Shown here piece after piece: positions 1 through 19,529 of a stretch of DNA of 64,000 bases. Origin of the DNA: Micropterix aruncella (lineage: Eukaryota; Arthropoda; Insecta; Lepidoptera; Micropterigidae); assembly GCA_944548615.1 (NCBI GenBank), contig OX155955.1, positions 18,451,421 through 18,515,420 on the forward strand, read 5' to 3'. The stretch's first letter is position 1. Every line of letters starts with the position of its first letter. Under the pieces are notes generated by a model. It had not been told where the DNA came from. It saw only the letters and a list, made by a program, of their open reading frames with translations, and did not search any database. Position numbers and translations under genes: made by a program.

Positions 1-329
1 GCCGGACCCGTTGACTAGCCTAGTGAGAGGGGTACCGGGTATGCCGTCGCTGTCTTGGGGGACGTGATCACTCGATGAATGATACTTTGGTCGTATTTTC
101 GCCGGTTTATATAGGCCGAAAAATGATGCAATCCAAAATATTCCGAGTAAAAGTATTGTTTCATCGTGCTGATTTATCGCTGCACGAGGTAGAATAATGG
201 CTGAATTTGCGTCATTGCATTTCACTGGAAATCAATGCATTTGTTGATTGCATGTAACGATACTTAAGGGTCGTTACAAGCCTTCCGATTTTCAGAAATC
301 TCGCAATTTGTACATCCTTTTACAGGTAA

Positions 330-545
330 TACAGTTATTTGTTTGTTCGTCTTGACCAAGAGTCATGTTCCTGCTTAGCACCGAAGATTCTGAAGAGTAT
401 TTTGCATGAAAAATATCTAGTGCATTTTTATCCACTTTGGTGAGAGTTCATGTTTCTAAAGCGTAACGTAAGATTGGTTTGATGATTGTCTTGTAGAGAG
501 TACACTTCGACCTCTGGGATAGCAGGCGGTATTTCAATATAGCTT
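330..545 (-). pseudogene. LINE reverse-transcriptase C-terminal fragment
   Basis: The minus strand reads LYKTIIKPILRYALET, a stop, then TLTKVDKNALDIFHAK. This matches the conserved region after the RT palm in RTE/Proto2-type elements (commonly KTIIRPVLLYGSETWTLTK...). A stop codon replaces the usual Trp and no palm motifs are nearby, so it is a dead fragment. The same broad family occurs at 15600-16378. Confidence 0.65.
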
Positions 546-1084
546 AGAGTCCGAAGTAACACCTATTTTTGTAACAGTGCTGTAACCTATGTAAATTCAT
601 AAACTTATACATCTTCACTAGTGAGGTATGTGAATTTCCTAACAGATTCAAGTACGGGACAGAAGCAAGTATTCAGGTATAGAGACATTTATATAACAGG
701 TATAGGACCTAGCATCGAAAGGTGGGGCTAGGTTCACTTTATTTACGTGAGTTGCCATGCATTTGATTTCTCCTAATTAATCATCAGGCCATACATTTTG
801 CTGTTCTTTCCAATAGTACAAAGGTTTCCTTGAGAGCTTATGGAGGGTATGTAACGATATCAATTTTCCTCACTATCCTCAGCATACGCCAATAGTTGCA
901 CTGAGTTATAGAAGATGGCGGTGTAAGTACCTATAGAAATATGTAAACAATTAGTAGATTTGTCGTCGTAGCAATCTAAAATTTTACAACTTACATAGAA
1001 TACGTAACCTGAAAAAAAAGAATTTAACACCAGCCTTCGACGATAAAAACTATGAAAGCGTTGAATACCATTTATTTTTACACG

Positions 1085-1745
1085 ACTGCTCAACGAAAAA
1101 ATAGTGTAATGTGTTCAGGTTTCATATATGTATGTTTTCCGTTTATTTATTTCGCTATAACTTCTACACCCCCGGGCATAGAAGTTAGGTCGCCTGATCT
1201 TACATTGAAAGGTCCCGGGTTCGATACCCGGCTGGGTCACCATTTCCGTTGGGATCAAATTAACGGAATTGCATTTTCAATTCTGTCGATCGAATGCAAC
1301 AACAAGACACACACACCCACGTTACACATACATATAACACAACATAGTAGGGTTGGTGGTAAGAGATTGTCATATGACAATAAACCCGCCCATTGTGACA
1401 TTTCCCAATAAAGAGTATAAACAAACAAACAAACAAACAAACAAACACCCTCGAACCGATTTAAAAAGGATTTAGTATTGTTAGAACCATTATGTCATCC
1501 CGAGTGTCACAAAGTACCTTGACTGTCAATATACAAGTAAATAGTTGTCCATATATCCAATCCTCCAAATATCAAGAAGTTAACATAAATTTATTGTGTT
1601 TAGTGTTAAATTAAAGGTCTAATTAAGTACATTTCGAAAATGTATATGTATGTATATGAAAAAATACATATACCACAAAAATATCATTAAAAAACCGTTA
1701 AAAAATATTACAAATACAGTAGCGTGTTTTATTCCTTTCTAATAT
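1085..1745 (+). repeat. ~500-bp interspersed repeat (copy 1), split by a SINE
   Basis: Segments 1085-1165 and 1448-1745 match successive halves of the repeat at 51625-51960, for example GTGTAATGTGTTCAGG, then after the SINE the AACCGATTT block and the later ATATATTTACTTG edge. It is non-coding. It starts like the AT-rich Helitron-type sequences common in insects, but the class is not established. Confidence 0.7.
1173..1447 (+). mobile_element. tRNA-derived SINE, copy 1
   Basis: The 5' part retains a tRNA-like pol III B box (GGTTCGATACC at about 1217) and the CTGGGTCACCA end. A unique body and an (AAAC)n tail (about 1422-1447) follow. The A-box region is eroded compared with the copy at 27004-27269. 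It is inserted in the repeat at 1085-1745, with possible short ACACCC duplications at both edges. Confidence 0.85.
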
Positions 1746-2642
1746 ATTTACTTGCTACGCCTACTCTATGTTCTTAAGCGTCACAAATCATTATTTCAAT
1801 TATTAAAAAAGAAGTTGATACGTATTAATGAGCCTTAGCAGCCTTCGCCATTCTTCGAAGCCCGGTGAATTTACCAAATGAGTCGGTGGTAAAACGACTG
1901 TCATATTTCAGCAGAGTTAAAATCAATAACGATTTTCATTTTTATGTTCAACACTAAAAGTAACTTTTTATGGAAAAAAGGTACAAATACAAACAATAAA
2001 TCTGTGCGATAGCCAACACAAATCACACCTTTTCGGCATTGAAAGCGTCTCACATTGACGCGGGAGATCCGGTAAAGATGGTTCGGTCTATTTTATAGTA
2101 TCAATGGCAAATGCGACGGAAGGGAAACGGTGTAACCTATTTCTTTCATTTTTATTGCCATCGCATCGCCCCGAACTGTCGTTATTTGTAGCCTCACACC
2201 CTTGTCCCCCAGTAGGAGAGTACACATACGTATAACATGCGAAAGGCTAAATACATATGCGTATAATTCAGACGTGGTGGTATAAGTGAAGCGATAATTC
2301 AGACGTGGAAAAACGGACGTTTACTAGCCCATTTAGTCATAATCGTGAGATTCTATTCAAAGAAAGTGTAACGGGTTATCATTAAAAAATGTTAATTGAC
2401 AACTCACATGCGCAAGCTGATCTGTCGCGGCAAATACCAAATTAAGAGACATACCGGCATAGATACGAGCATAACGATAGAGAAGAATTTGGAAATAATA
2501 TTTATTTGTAAACAATCATTTAAGAAGTATATAATAATGTTTGATGTCTAAGTGTAATTAGGGAAAAGCCGTATGCACGACGATATCCAGCTGTAATTAC
2601 GTTCATATTTCACACCTTTTCATATTCTAGGTCCAAGACCAG
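1746..2642. other. Unassigned AT-rich DNA
   Basis: No gene or repeat recognised. A duplicated TAATTCAGACGTGG (2261 and 2295) is the only local structure seen. Confidence 0.4.
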
Positions 2643-2691
2643 ACTTGAATAAACAACTGTTAAAATCGTAACAGTTGTTTATTAAAGTCTG
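2643..2691. repeat. Short perfect hairpin
   Basis: Two 15-base arms (AATAAACAACTGTTA and its complement) face each other across a 6-base AAATCG loop, with more pairing outside them. No terminator role can be assigned in this setting. Confidence 0.8.
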
Positions 2692-2907
2692 CTACATATA
2701 TTACTGCTACGTCAATATCTACGGCACATCTAAGAAAGTCTCTCCTGAGCTACCTGAGTATAGATAGAGCGGTCCAACGAGTTTACATTCGCCAAGAATA
2801 GCTCGCAAGTGAATTAATTATTACCAAACGTCGAGTAGATGATCAGCTATATAAGTAGGTATATTATTCGGTTCTATTATAGTTTGCGGCTCGAAACGAA
2901 AGTCTAA

Positions 2908-3509
2908 GGGCTCTATTCTACCGGGATGCCATGGTGGTGCAACCAGTCGCCGCCACCAACAAAATGTATACGGAGTATCTCACCTGGTGTCCGCTTGATT
3001 GCGAAACCGTTTTGGCGGCGCGACCAGCACAGACGCGTACACAGATTATTACTGGCAGCACCACCACGCTGGTCGCGCCACCATTAATTATTATAGCGCT
3101 CTATGGCATATCACTCACTCGGCCGCCAGTCGCCCTGCTAGTGACCAACTTTTCCTTGCACGCTCCTCTTTTGCATGCGTACACTGTTGTTGGCAAGGCA
3201 GGATATGCTACGATGGATTATTTCGATACAGAAAAGTTTATTATCGAAATTCAAATCAGACGACCTATTTGGGATAATTCCTTACCGGATTATTGTAATA
3301 AAAAATTGAAAAATAAATGTCGGGAAGAAGTTGTAGATTTTTTTGGAAAAGAGGAGCAAACCGTTCGACGTCCATTTTAATACTGTGGCTGCAGTGTGGC
3401 GATTCTGGTGTCTATCTGGTGTCTAATCTGGTTTTTCGAGTTGGTAGTTCAAATACACCAAGGTGCGCGACTGGTTGCGCCGCCATGGTGACCCGGTAGA
3501 ATAGGGCCC
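2908..3509 (+). mobile_element. Internally deleted PIF/Harbinger-like element
   Basis: The terminal inverted repeats start GGGCTCTATTCTACCGGG on the left and, reading inward from the right, GGGCCCTATTCTACCGGG. Similarity continues through CCATGGTGG and AACCAGTCGC. Flanking trinucleotides are TAA and TTA, as expected of a degraded Harbinger TWA duplication. A second inverted pair inside (around 3012 and 3070, core CTGGTCGCGCC) forms a hairpin. No transposase is present. Confidence 0.82.
3213..3377 (+). pseudogene. MADF-like DNA-binding domain fragment inside the Harbinger element
   Basis: In a 149-codon open frame that starts at 2931, the last 55 residues begin MDYFDTEKFIIEIQIRRPIW and continue with DNSLPDYCNKKLKNKC, then REEVVDFFG. 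This is the first helix region of a MADF (Adf-1-type) domain: F(I/D)xEKFIxxI...PxIWDxxxxDYxNxxxxxxxWxxV. Autonomous Harbingers encode such a protein beside the transposase. The rest of the domain is deleted, and the usual Trp in KxxWEEV is Cys-Arg here. The element context makes a host gene unlikely. Confidence 0.7.
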
Positions 3510-3512
3510 TTA

Positions 3513-4965
3513 GGGTTTTTCTACACAATTCCTCTATGTATTACCTGTCGAGGCCCACTCATCAGGTGTATTCAATTTTTATACAATACGGCGCCAGTAG
3601 ATGTATAACACGATTTTAAGCAAATGAGTAAGGGTATTATTCGTGCCAACACGAACTACGGGAAAACTTTATCGATTACAGGCTGATGTGCACATACGAT
3701 TCCCTTTTCTCCACTATAGACATTTTTACCATTAATCAACCGACATTCTTCAAAGAAACTATTCTAATCAATTCAACGTTATTAGCTTGCTAGTATCTAA
3801 ATTTGAAAAACACACACATAATATACTATACACACGTAAAATACAAGTGTCCAGTAAGAAAATTTCAAATTTGAACTAAACGGGATGCAAATTTGAATTA
3901 CACTGTTGATGCGGGGAGAGGGAAGGGGTCTCGATCGAAGCGCTAGACGCGCGAATTTTGCAGTCACGGAGGGCAGCGCGTTTTGCGGTCGAAGATCGGT
4001 CGAAGATCTTCAAGAGTGGCGATTCGTATTCTACTCCCCTTCGAAAGCTTTGTTCTCACTACAATATTCGCCGACCAAGAGAGCAGGTCCGAGTGAAAAG
4101 TGGATAAAAAGTTCCGTGAAACAGATTCTGGCCTCAACCAACCAATTCCAGGTCTGAAGCCTACTGTTTCAACTGAAAAAAACGTGCGTCGAGTGCGTGA
4201 TTCATTTCTTGCAGATCCGTTTTTATTTGACAACAAAATGGTCAAGCATTCAATGTAAATTCCGAACGATACAGGCACATCATCAACACGTTTTTTTGCT
4301 TCTATTGTGGAAAGAGATCCCCGATATACCAGTAACACGTGTTTTCAATAGCTTGGAGCTTGGCCAAAACACGCCTTTCGCCGAGAAACGAACCGCGCCG
4401 CCTAAGGCGTCGCATGGAACCTAACCAGGTTTGGCCGGTGGCCGAAGAGGGTGCTCATCGATTTTATTTTTTAAATTAATATTCAGATGAAATCAGTCGT
4501 GTAGATTGTTTGAAATCGATTGTTTGAAAATTTATTGCGATAAGCTATATTTCCATTAATCCGTAAAGAAAGTGGGATTCGGTGTATTTCTGAAGGGCTA
4601 TATTTAAATCCGGTAGCCGGAGAGAGAAAACACAGAAACGGTGTCGAGTTTCCTCAACATGAGATTCTTCGAGAGAGTACACAAAACATATAATACTAAG
4701 AGACGGGTGGGTGGGGTTGCAATCCATTGAGCGAGCTGTGAAGAGGCCGCCTAAACAAACGAGAAGGGAGGCAGTCAATCCATAGGGAAATCCTGTAACG
4801 CTAACAAGACGAGCCCTTCAAATCGGGTCGGCTTTTCTCTTCGGGCGCGTACGCTGTTTGGTACCATTGTTAGATTTTTAATGTCCTAAATTAACGAATA
4901 TGGTTCAAATCAAGGCGATTCACGAATCCGCCAATAATCTAAGCAAATACTAGTGGTATCACCCG
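3513..4965. other. Unassigned DNA
   Basis: Short open frames of 75-124 codons overlap on both strands at 3906-4424 without domain signs. The stretch is somewhat richer in GC at 3905-4070. No supported gene. Confidence 0.35.
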
Positions 4966-4969
4966 GCGT

Positions 4970-5525
4970 TGCTAGTATTATATCCGTGCTCAAATACCTA
5001 TGTATACCATGTTTTTATGGCAATCGGTTGAACGGTATTGAAGTTGATGTGCTGCAGCGCCATCTAGTGGCGAATTACAATACAGTGAATAGCCCGAAAA
5101 TATTATTCATGCTTAAATGTCTATGTATACCAATTTTCATGGTTATATGTTAAGCAGTATAGAAATTGAAGCGCTGTAGCGCCATCTGATGGTAAGCTAT
5201 GATATAGTTAATAGCACGAAAATATAATGCTTTCTCAAATATCTATGTCTACTAATTTTTATGGCGACTGGTTGAGCGGTATAGAAGTTGACGTGCTGCA
5301 GCGCCATCTGGTAGCGAGTTGCAATAAAGTTAAAAGCACAAAAATATTATGCGGGCTCAAATATCTATGTCTACCAATTATCGTGGCGATCGGTTAAGCG
5401 GCAAGTTGACGTGCTGCTGAACCATCTAGTGGTAAGTTATAACAAAGCGGATATCATAAAAACCTTCTCCATGAATAAATACATATATGTACCAACTTTC
5501 ATGGTGATCGGTCAAACGGTGTCGG
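4970..5525 (+). repeat. Tandem array of ~122-bp units, each with a CTCF-like motif
   Basis: Four to five diverged units repeat with the CATCT core at 5061, 5183, 5305 and 5423 (periods 122, 122 and 118). Each carries a version of GCTGCAGCGCCATCTAGTGG, whose complement CCACTAGATGGCGCTGC resembles the CTCF core. Other shared blocks are CTCAAATATCTATGT and ATGGCGATCGGTT. There is no coding potential. Confidence 0.85.
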
Positions 5526-5529
5526 AGTC

Positions 5530-8370
5530 CTGGAGTCTTTGGTTTTTTGAAAGAGTGTAATAGAAAAAGTAAAATAATTTAAAATAAACCAATGTTACAT
5601 TTTGAACATTTACTTCGTACTTATTATCAACTTGGTTTCAAGTTGCTAACCCTTATAGATTCCAAGAAAAATGCTATTTACAAAAATGTGATGACTTTAG
5701 ATTTTATTTATTTTTATTAAGATAAAAATCAAAACATTGAAACTCGACCCCGTAGTACAAAATATTGAAAAAAATTCTACTAGACTCATATTTTTATTAT
5801 TATTTAAATGTTCGTGGGAGTCACGTAAATTTGATTGCAAAATGCCAGTTTTTCACTGTTTGAGAGAGGTAGTCACCTTAAGCTCGGACAGAGAGACAGG
5901 CAGACAGATATACCAACATTCGTTTTTATATCTATAAACAATATTAGGTCTTCACTTATGAAAAAGCCGTTTTGTTCACTAGCATATTTTAACGTTGATA
6001 ACTTTAGTTTTAGTTGGAATTCCAAAATGAACCAAATTGTAATTCAAAGTCATGCTATTCTTTTTTCAAAATCAGTTACCCATTTCTATTCTTGTCGTAT
6101 GTCGTTCCACCCGGATGACGTCCTGTGCCGTTGTTATCCATGTCATTTTCTTGCGATCCAGCACTACAGTTAGCACAAATATATACTATCAAGAGCGGCA
6201 AACAGTCATGAAGAAGCTCGCGATTAAACAACTGAGCCTGGTCAATCGCGACAACGCACGCAATCAGTCGCGAAGTTGTAGTAGTTACCACTGGCGACTC
6301 TTCGTCCGCCATCGTACTCGTGAGACCCTGCTCCAAAAGACTTCTACTTTTTTCGGAATTTCAATATTTATTAAAGGAAAAAAACCCGAAGAGGCAGTGA
6401 ACAACGCCTTCAAAGCATCAATTGATTTCTGTCTACGAGTGTTCTACAGCAGTTCGCCGCACATTTTGCAGAATCATTGAATCAAAATAAACATATGTAA
6501 CAAACAGCATGGGTCAGTGAACTTGAAATCATATAATTGAGTTTAAACTCAGGTTTAAACAAATTCCATAATCAGCTGCTGATTTGCGTCTGGACCTAAT
6601 CTAATCGCAGGCTTTGCAACACGAATTGAAAACGAAATAAACGGCAAGAACTCATGAACAGTTATTTTAACAATTAGTCCACTATTGTCCCAAACACTAC
6701 TAAAATTCTTCGAATAATAGAACCCGCCCCTCTTTTTAGACGATCCTGCTACAATATCAACGGTAGTCTAAAAACAGCCCACTAAATGAAAGTAAACTAT
6801 GCATTTGGTCATCTAGGATTAAATAATTCTAAAGTTAGATATTTCCTCCTTACATGCGAAAGCGCCAAAACAACACATTGCATAATCACAAAAAAAGTTT
6901 TTTCAAATGTACGTTTAAGAAGCCTAATCAAATATTTCAACTGTAAATATTATATAAATAGTAAATTAAATATCTAAAATTCATGTGATTAAAGATTCTT
7001 TTAGTAATCTTCCATATGTCATGTCACATGTCATATTTTATTTTATTTTATTTTATTAACTAAATGTATACAGCATATTCTTTATATATAAAAAAACATT
7101 TTATAAATTAACATCAATATAGCCATTAATACATTTTAAATTAGCAAAAAATATAAAGTACCCATTTAAAAGATAATAATTTTATAACCTTCTTTTTAAG
7201 AAAAAAGGAAAAAGAAGCATTTCTAAATATAAATGTATAATTACAATAGGGGAATGGAAATGGAAGGGAGGGATTGTTATAACACATACATACGTATACT
7301 ATTGACATATATATATATACATATAGACATACATACACACATAAATATATTGTATATAATAAAGTAATAAGTAAATTTAAATTAATTATCGTTCCTGAGC
7401 TTTTCTTCGACTGCGTGAAGAAAAGGCTTCCTGTCCAGAGAAAAAATGTCAAGGTCATTAAACCTGTTATTAAAAGAGGTGAGTAACCGTATCATAGTAG
7501 AGTTGCTGAAGTGGCTTGAATTGCACCTGGGCACATTGCACCTGGGCACATATGTCGCATGTCATTTCCATATGTCATTTCCACATGTCATACGAAATAT
7601 ACGAAAGATTACGAAAATCGTGTTTTCGAGATGACCACGGAGGAGTAGAATAAATGTTGTGGAATTTGTTCTACACGTATGTAAAGGTGAATTACCACTC
7701 ACGGAGAATATGGTGAGAATAAAATATCGATATTTGAATATTCATTGTATTTTTTCTTATTCATTCCGGAAACTTTTAGTGTGACCTTCGTATACGAGTA
7801 CGTTGACTGTACATCCGTTTAAAGTAAAAAAAATAGAATAAATAAACAAATGTTAGTCACGATAGTTTCCCACGCAATGTCCTGCGTTTGTTTTTCAACA
7901 AGAAAAAATAAAACTAAATCACAAGTCAATACCTGTGAGTGGTTTAATTTTTCCTTGTTCATACATCACTATATATACATATATAGACCTGGCGTTGGCC
8001 GACGGCAGCTATGCCGCTAAAATGAGGAAAGCTGGATTCTTTGTGAAGGGCTGCTAGTCAGTCGTCAGTTCACATTAGCGCTAAGGCTATCTCCGCTTCA
8101 TTGCGTTTTCTTACCATTGTATAAATTAAAATGTTTTTTTTCTCTGTATAAACAAATTGCAAAAATACTTCTAGCAAGCGCCGGAAAGCGGTCGGAATTA
8201 CATACATAAGTATTTTTTAGTTTTATTACATATTATTTCTGCAGCAATTCAGTGGTATTTTGTACGCACTTTAGTGGCGCTGCAGCGTGGATTTATTTCG
8301 TGTTAAAATGTTAAGAGATCTAACGGCAAGAGTGGCCAGCTGTTGCTCTTCACGACTTCACGTTGGTCTC
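5530..8370. other. Unassigned, mostly AT-rich DNA
   Basis: Contains (ATTTT)n at 7033-7058, a CATATGTCAT-rich patch at 7012-7590 and short open frames only. AGTGGCGCTGCAGCG at 8272-8286 recalls the CTCF-like repeat core. No gene supported. Confidence 0.35.
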
Positions 8371-8374
8371 CAGA

Positions 8375-9023
8375 TTTGGGAGCCAATAGGCCCTATTGCA
8401 GGTAGGCCACTAAGGCCCATGCGTGTAGAGTCAGCTTAAGCTAACGGATCAACACCCATCCGGCAGTCTAAACGCAGAAGTTCGAACCCGGGCAAGATTC
8501 TGGTCTGCGGGCCAGTTTTCCCTAGGAATCAACCTTTGGGAGCTCCTGGACGGTTTGCGCACTGTGCGGCGTCAGCCAATCGATTGTGCATTGAGACTGA
8601 GAGCCGGGGCAGTCTGGAAACACTGTCTCCTAAAGATTGAGGTAGTTGTTAACCTTGTGGCAACTCCTCTTGAAATGACCAAACGGCTTCCCGATACAGG
8701 GTGGAGAGCTGGGAAAAGGATGCCGCGATCCGCGATAGATTCGGTAGACACAGAATCACCGCTACTTAAGGGAGATGACCGCGCAAGCGAACTCGAATGC
8801 CGTAACCAGTCAGTAGCTCGGAGAAATCTGACCGAAACTGGTAGCCAGGGACGAAGTAGGGCTACTGGGTTACCTTCCTAGTGCCTCGCAGTAAGGCGTT
8901 GCTGATTTTGCTCGACGGTAGATTTGTATCGTCCACAAAATCTTTTACACTCACCTCAGAACGATCATTATCGTTAAAAGTACCTGGAGTGCGAGGTTCG
9001 CCCGTTTTAGTCGACAAACCTCA
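8375..9023 (+). repeat. GC repeat, copy 1
   Basis: A GC-rich interspersed repeat in AT-rich DNA. In this orientation it begins near GGGAGCCAATAGG, passes blocks such as CAACACCCATCCGGC and GCTCCTGGACGGTTTGCGCA, and ends near GCCCGTTTTAGTCGACA. Its open frames do not match any domain I know and are not conserved between copies. Confidence 0.85.
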
Positions 9024-9450
9024 AATGATCTCCAGATTTCGGCGGCTTCCGGATAACACTCTCTCCAGGCAGAGTAGTCTCGCTTCTTCGCGGTAAACAC
9101 GGTATTGGTTTTTGCCTGCAGTTCGTAAGTATTAAATTCCAGGTTATATATTTAAAGGTCAGCGCTCGCAAGTTCGTATCTGCCATGTTTTTCATGACAA
9201 TATGTCATTTCATAATTCCAAACATAACTTCATTCTTAATCGCGACGATAAGAGTCACAATAATATACCGTGGAATTAGCCGAAGCGGTTGTGGGTCACG
9301 AGTACAATATCTCTCATTCGGTATTTGCATATCTGGAGCTTCGCGGGCGTCTCGTGTGTGTGTTTGTGCCTTGTATGTCGACGCGGCTCTGCCAGAACTT
9401 CCTCTAATTAATCATATTGTAGGCGGCTTTGCCGCATCTTGTGCGCAATA

Positions 9451-17604
<8,154 letters not shown>

Positions 17605-17693
17605 GATATTAGTGTTTTAGAAATACTTTTAATTTTATAAACTGTAATTCAAAGTTTTCATCTAATTTAATTCAAGTAATTCATCTAAATTAA

Positions 17694-17718
17694 AATAAAG
17701 AAACGTTATTTAAATAAA
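17694..17718 (+). promoter_or_regulatory. Polyadenylation signals of the lipase-family gene
   Basis: Two AATAAA hexamers (17694-17699 and 17713-17718) lie 90-115 bases past the stop codon, in AT-rich sequence with no further open frame. This matches a short 3' UTR in which exon 2 is the last exon. Confidence 0.65.
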
Positions 17719-18171
17719 GTAATATTTTATATGTTTTTATTTTTTTGACATTAATTCAACCATAATATGTTGAACTATTTACATATTATTACAATCACAT
17801 CTCAATATATTTTATGGTTTCAAAATGGATTCTATAAGTTCGCACAATTAGTTCGCTTTATTAAAGACATGACACCCAAGAATAAGGACAATATATTTAA
17901 CCAACAATAAAAAAATATAAGGATCGATTGCGGTTCTTTGTGAACTAAAATATAAAATTAGTTGATGTGAATGGAACAGGGCAATACGTTAAAGGGGAAT
18001 GTAAAATGAATAGTGAACAATTGTCGACATAAATATTAGCCACCGAATATAAAGCGGCTAAATATAAGACTGCTCGAAATGTGTTCAAACTTATTCGGAT
18101 GGCTATGAGTTCTACAGATAGTTTGGATGCGGGAAAATTCGACGATCGCTCATTTCATATTTCACTCTAAT

Positions 18172-18310
18172 GTAGTGTTTTTCAACCTTTTTTTAGATCG
18201 CGACCCCCTTTTTGGTTAAAAAAAACTCTTGTGCGACCTCATTAGACAGTAATTTAATTGTCTCAACCCCCCTTAGTCTCTCAACCCCCCTGTAAGCATC
18301 CAATAAATAA
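18172..18310 (+). mobile_element. hAT (Tip100-like) terminal fragment
   Basis: AGTGTTTTTCAACC, then a T run and GATCGCGACCCCC, is the usual start of Tip100/Zaphod-type hAT elements (CAGTGNTTCTCAACC...). I did not find the matching right end. Confidence 0.45.
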
Positions 18311-18689
18311 AGTTTCTCTAAACAGAATGGCGGAAACCACATTATTTTAACTGTTCTTCACTTTCGAAGCTGTACCTGTTTCCATCTTAGATAAACATAA
18401 AGTTTTGTAAAAGCAATACCAAAACACGTAATAAATATATTTATCTATTTATAATATTAGTATAGATAGCGTAGAGTTTTGGCGTAATCTGTTAATGAGG
18501 TGGTTTACAGCTGTTTTCTAGGCTATTCGACCTCAAGTGTGCTCTGCGATTTTCTTCAAAAAAGTCATTGCAAAAAGGTTGCTGAAGAGGGACAAACAGT
18601 CAAAAAACAACATTTTAGACCAAACGAGTTAACTGTCGTCCGGTAAGTGCAGGTTTGTGGAACTACAATTCTTGAATATTGCACTCTTC

Positions 18690-18790
18690 CGACACGTCGA
18701 CCGTCGTACACAAATTTTTGATCACAAACTCGACAAATCACTTCGACCATGCACCGTATTCACCAGATATGACCCGCGTATTCTGATGAG
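18690..18790 (+). pseudogene. mariner-type transposase fragment
   Basis: The plus strand reads FDHAPYSPDMTRVF, matching the HxPYSPDLAPxDYxLF catalytic region of mariner transposases. Little else is recognisable and the frame closes quickly. Confidence 0.5.
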
Positions 18791-19009
18791 TCTATTGCAG
18801 GAGACATTTTGAGTTAATTTAAGTCATAACACACAATTCGTAGAGGGAGCTCAAGGCCACATCGTAAAATGCCCATAAGAAGTGGTTCAACGACTCGGCT
18901 ATTTTTTTTTTTTGTTTTTTTAGTAACACATCTAGTAAACAATTAATGTCATATTTGTAAGTAAGATGTTAGCAAGAAATTGACGAGACATTATTTTTAA
19001 TGTTTGACA

Positions 19010-19515
19010 CAGTCTCCTAACTAGGCCTAGGCCTGTTCTAAGGCAGACTTTTAATGACTAGATATTAAGTGTGCACTGTCAACTTAAACTATATGTTAGT
19101 ACTTATTTTTAAATCGACAAATATGAAACTATAAATATTTACGCATATACAAATATAGATACTCATATACATGCATAGATAAAATATATATCCATATATG
19201 CACACATACACATATGTATACGAAAATAATAATAAAACCAAAATAAATAAAAATAGAAACTAAAATTATATATTATATATTAATTACATATTGATATAAC
19301 ATTTACATACCTAAATATAATAGTCATTTAAAATTATCATGGTAAAAACTAAATACTATCATTCAAAATACAACAGTCAGCATATTCCTTAAACCGTCCC
19401 TACCCATCTCCAACAACCAATTGGTTAGTGATTTTTTAAAAGTGGATGTGTTCTCACTACTTTTAATTGCTTCAGGAACATTGTTGGCATATACGTATAT
19501 CGCATCAAATAGGGG
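19010..19515 (-). pseudogene. LINE ORF2 C-terminus and 3' UTR
   Basis: The minus strand reads YANNVPEAIKSSENTSTFKK, then SLTNWLLEMGRDGL, ending in TGA. This is the FNxLPxxIR...FKxxLxxWLL tail of LINE proteins. An AT-rich 3' UTR follows, with a CTAGGCCTAG palindrome near 19022-19032. Confidence 0.65.
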
Positions 19516-19529
19516 TTTTTTTTAAAAGG

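Noticed and set aside
4970..5525. CRISPR-like array
   Set aside because: Units are ~122 bp, diverged along their whole length and contiguous, without unique spacers; the genome is eukaryotic.
18565..18750. Cys-containing minus-strand frame as a zinc finger
   Set aside because: Spacing of the Cys residues does not fit a known finger, and the region overlaps a mariner-type fragment on the plus strand.
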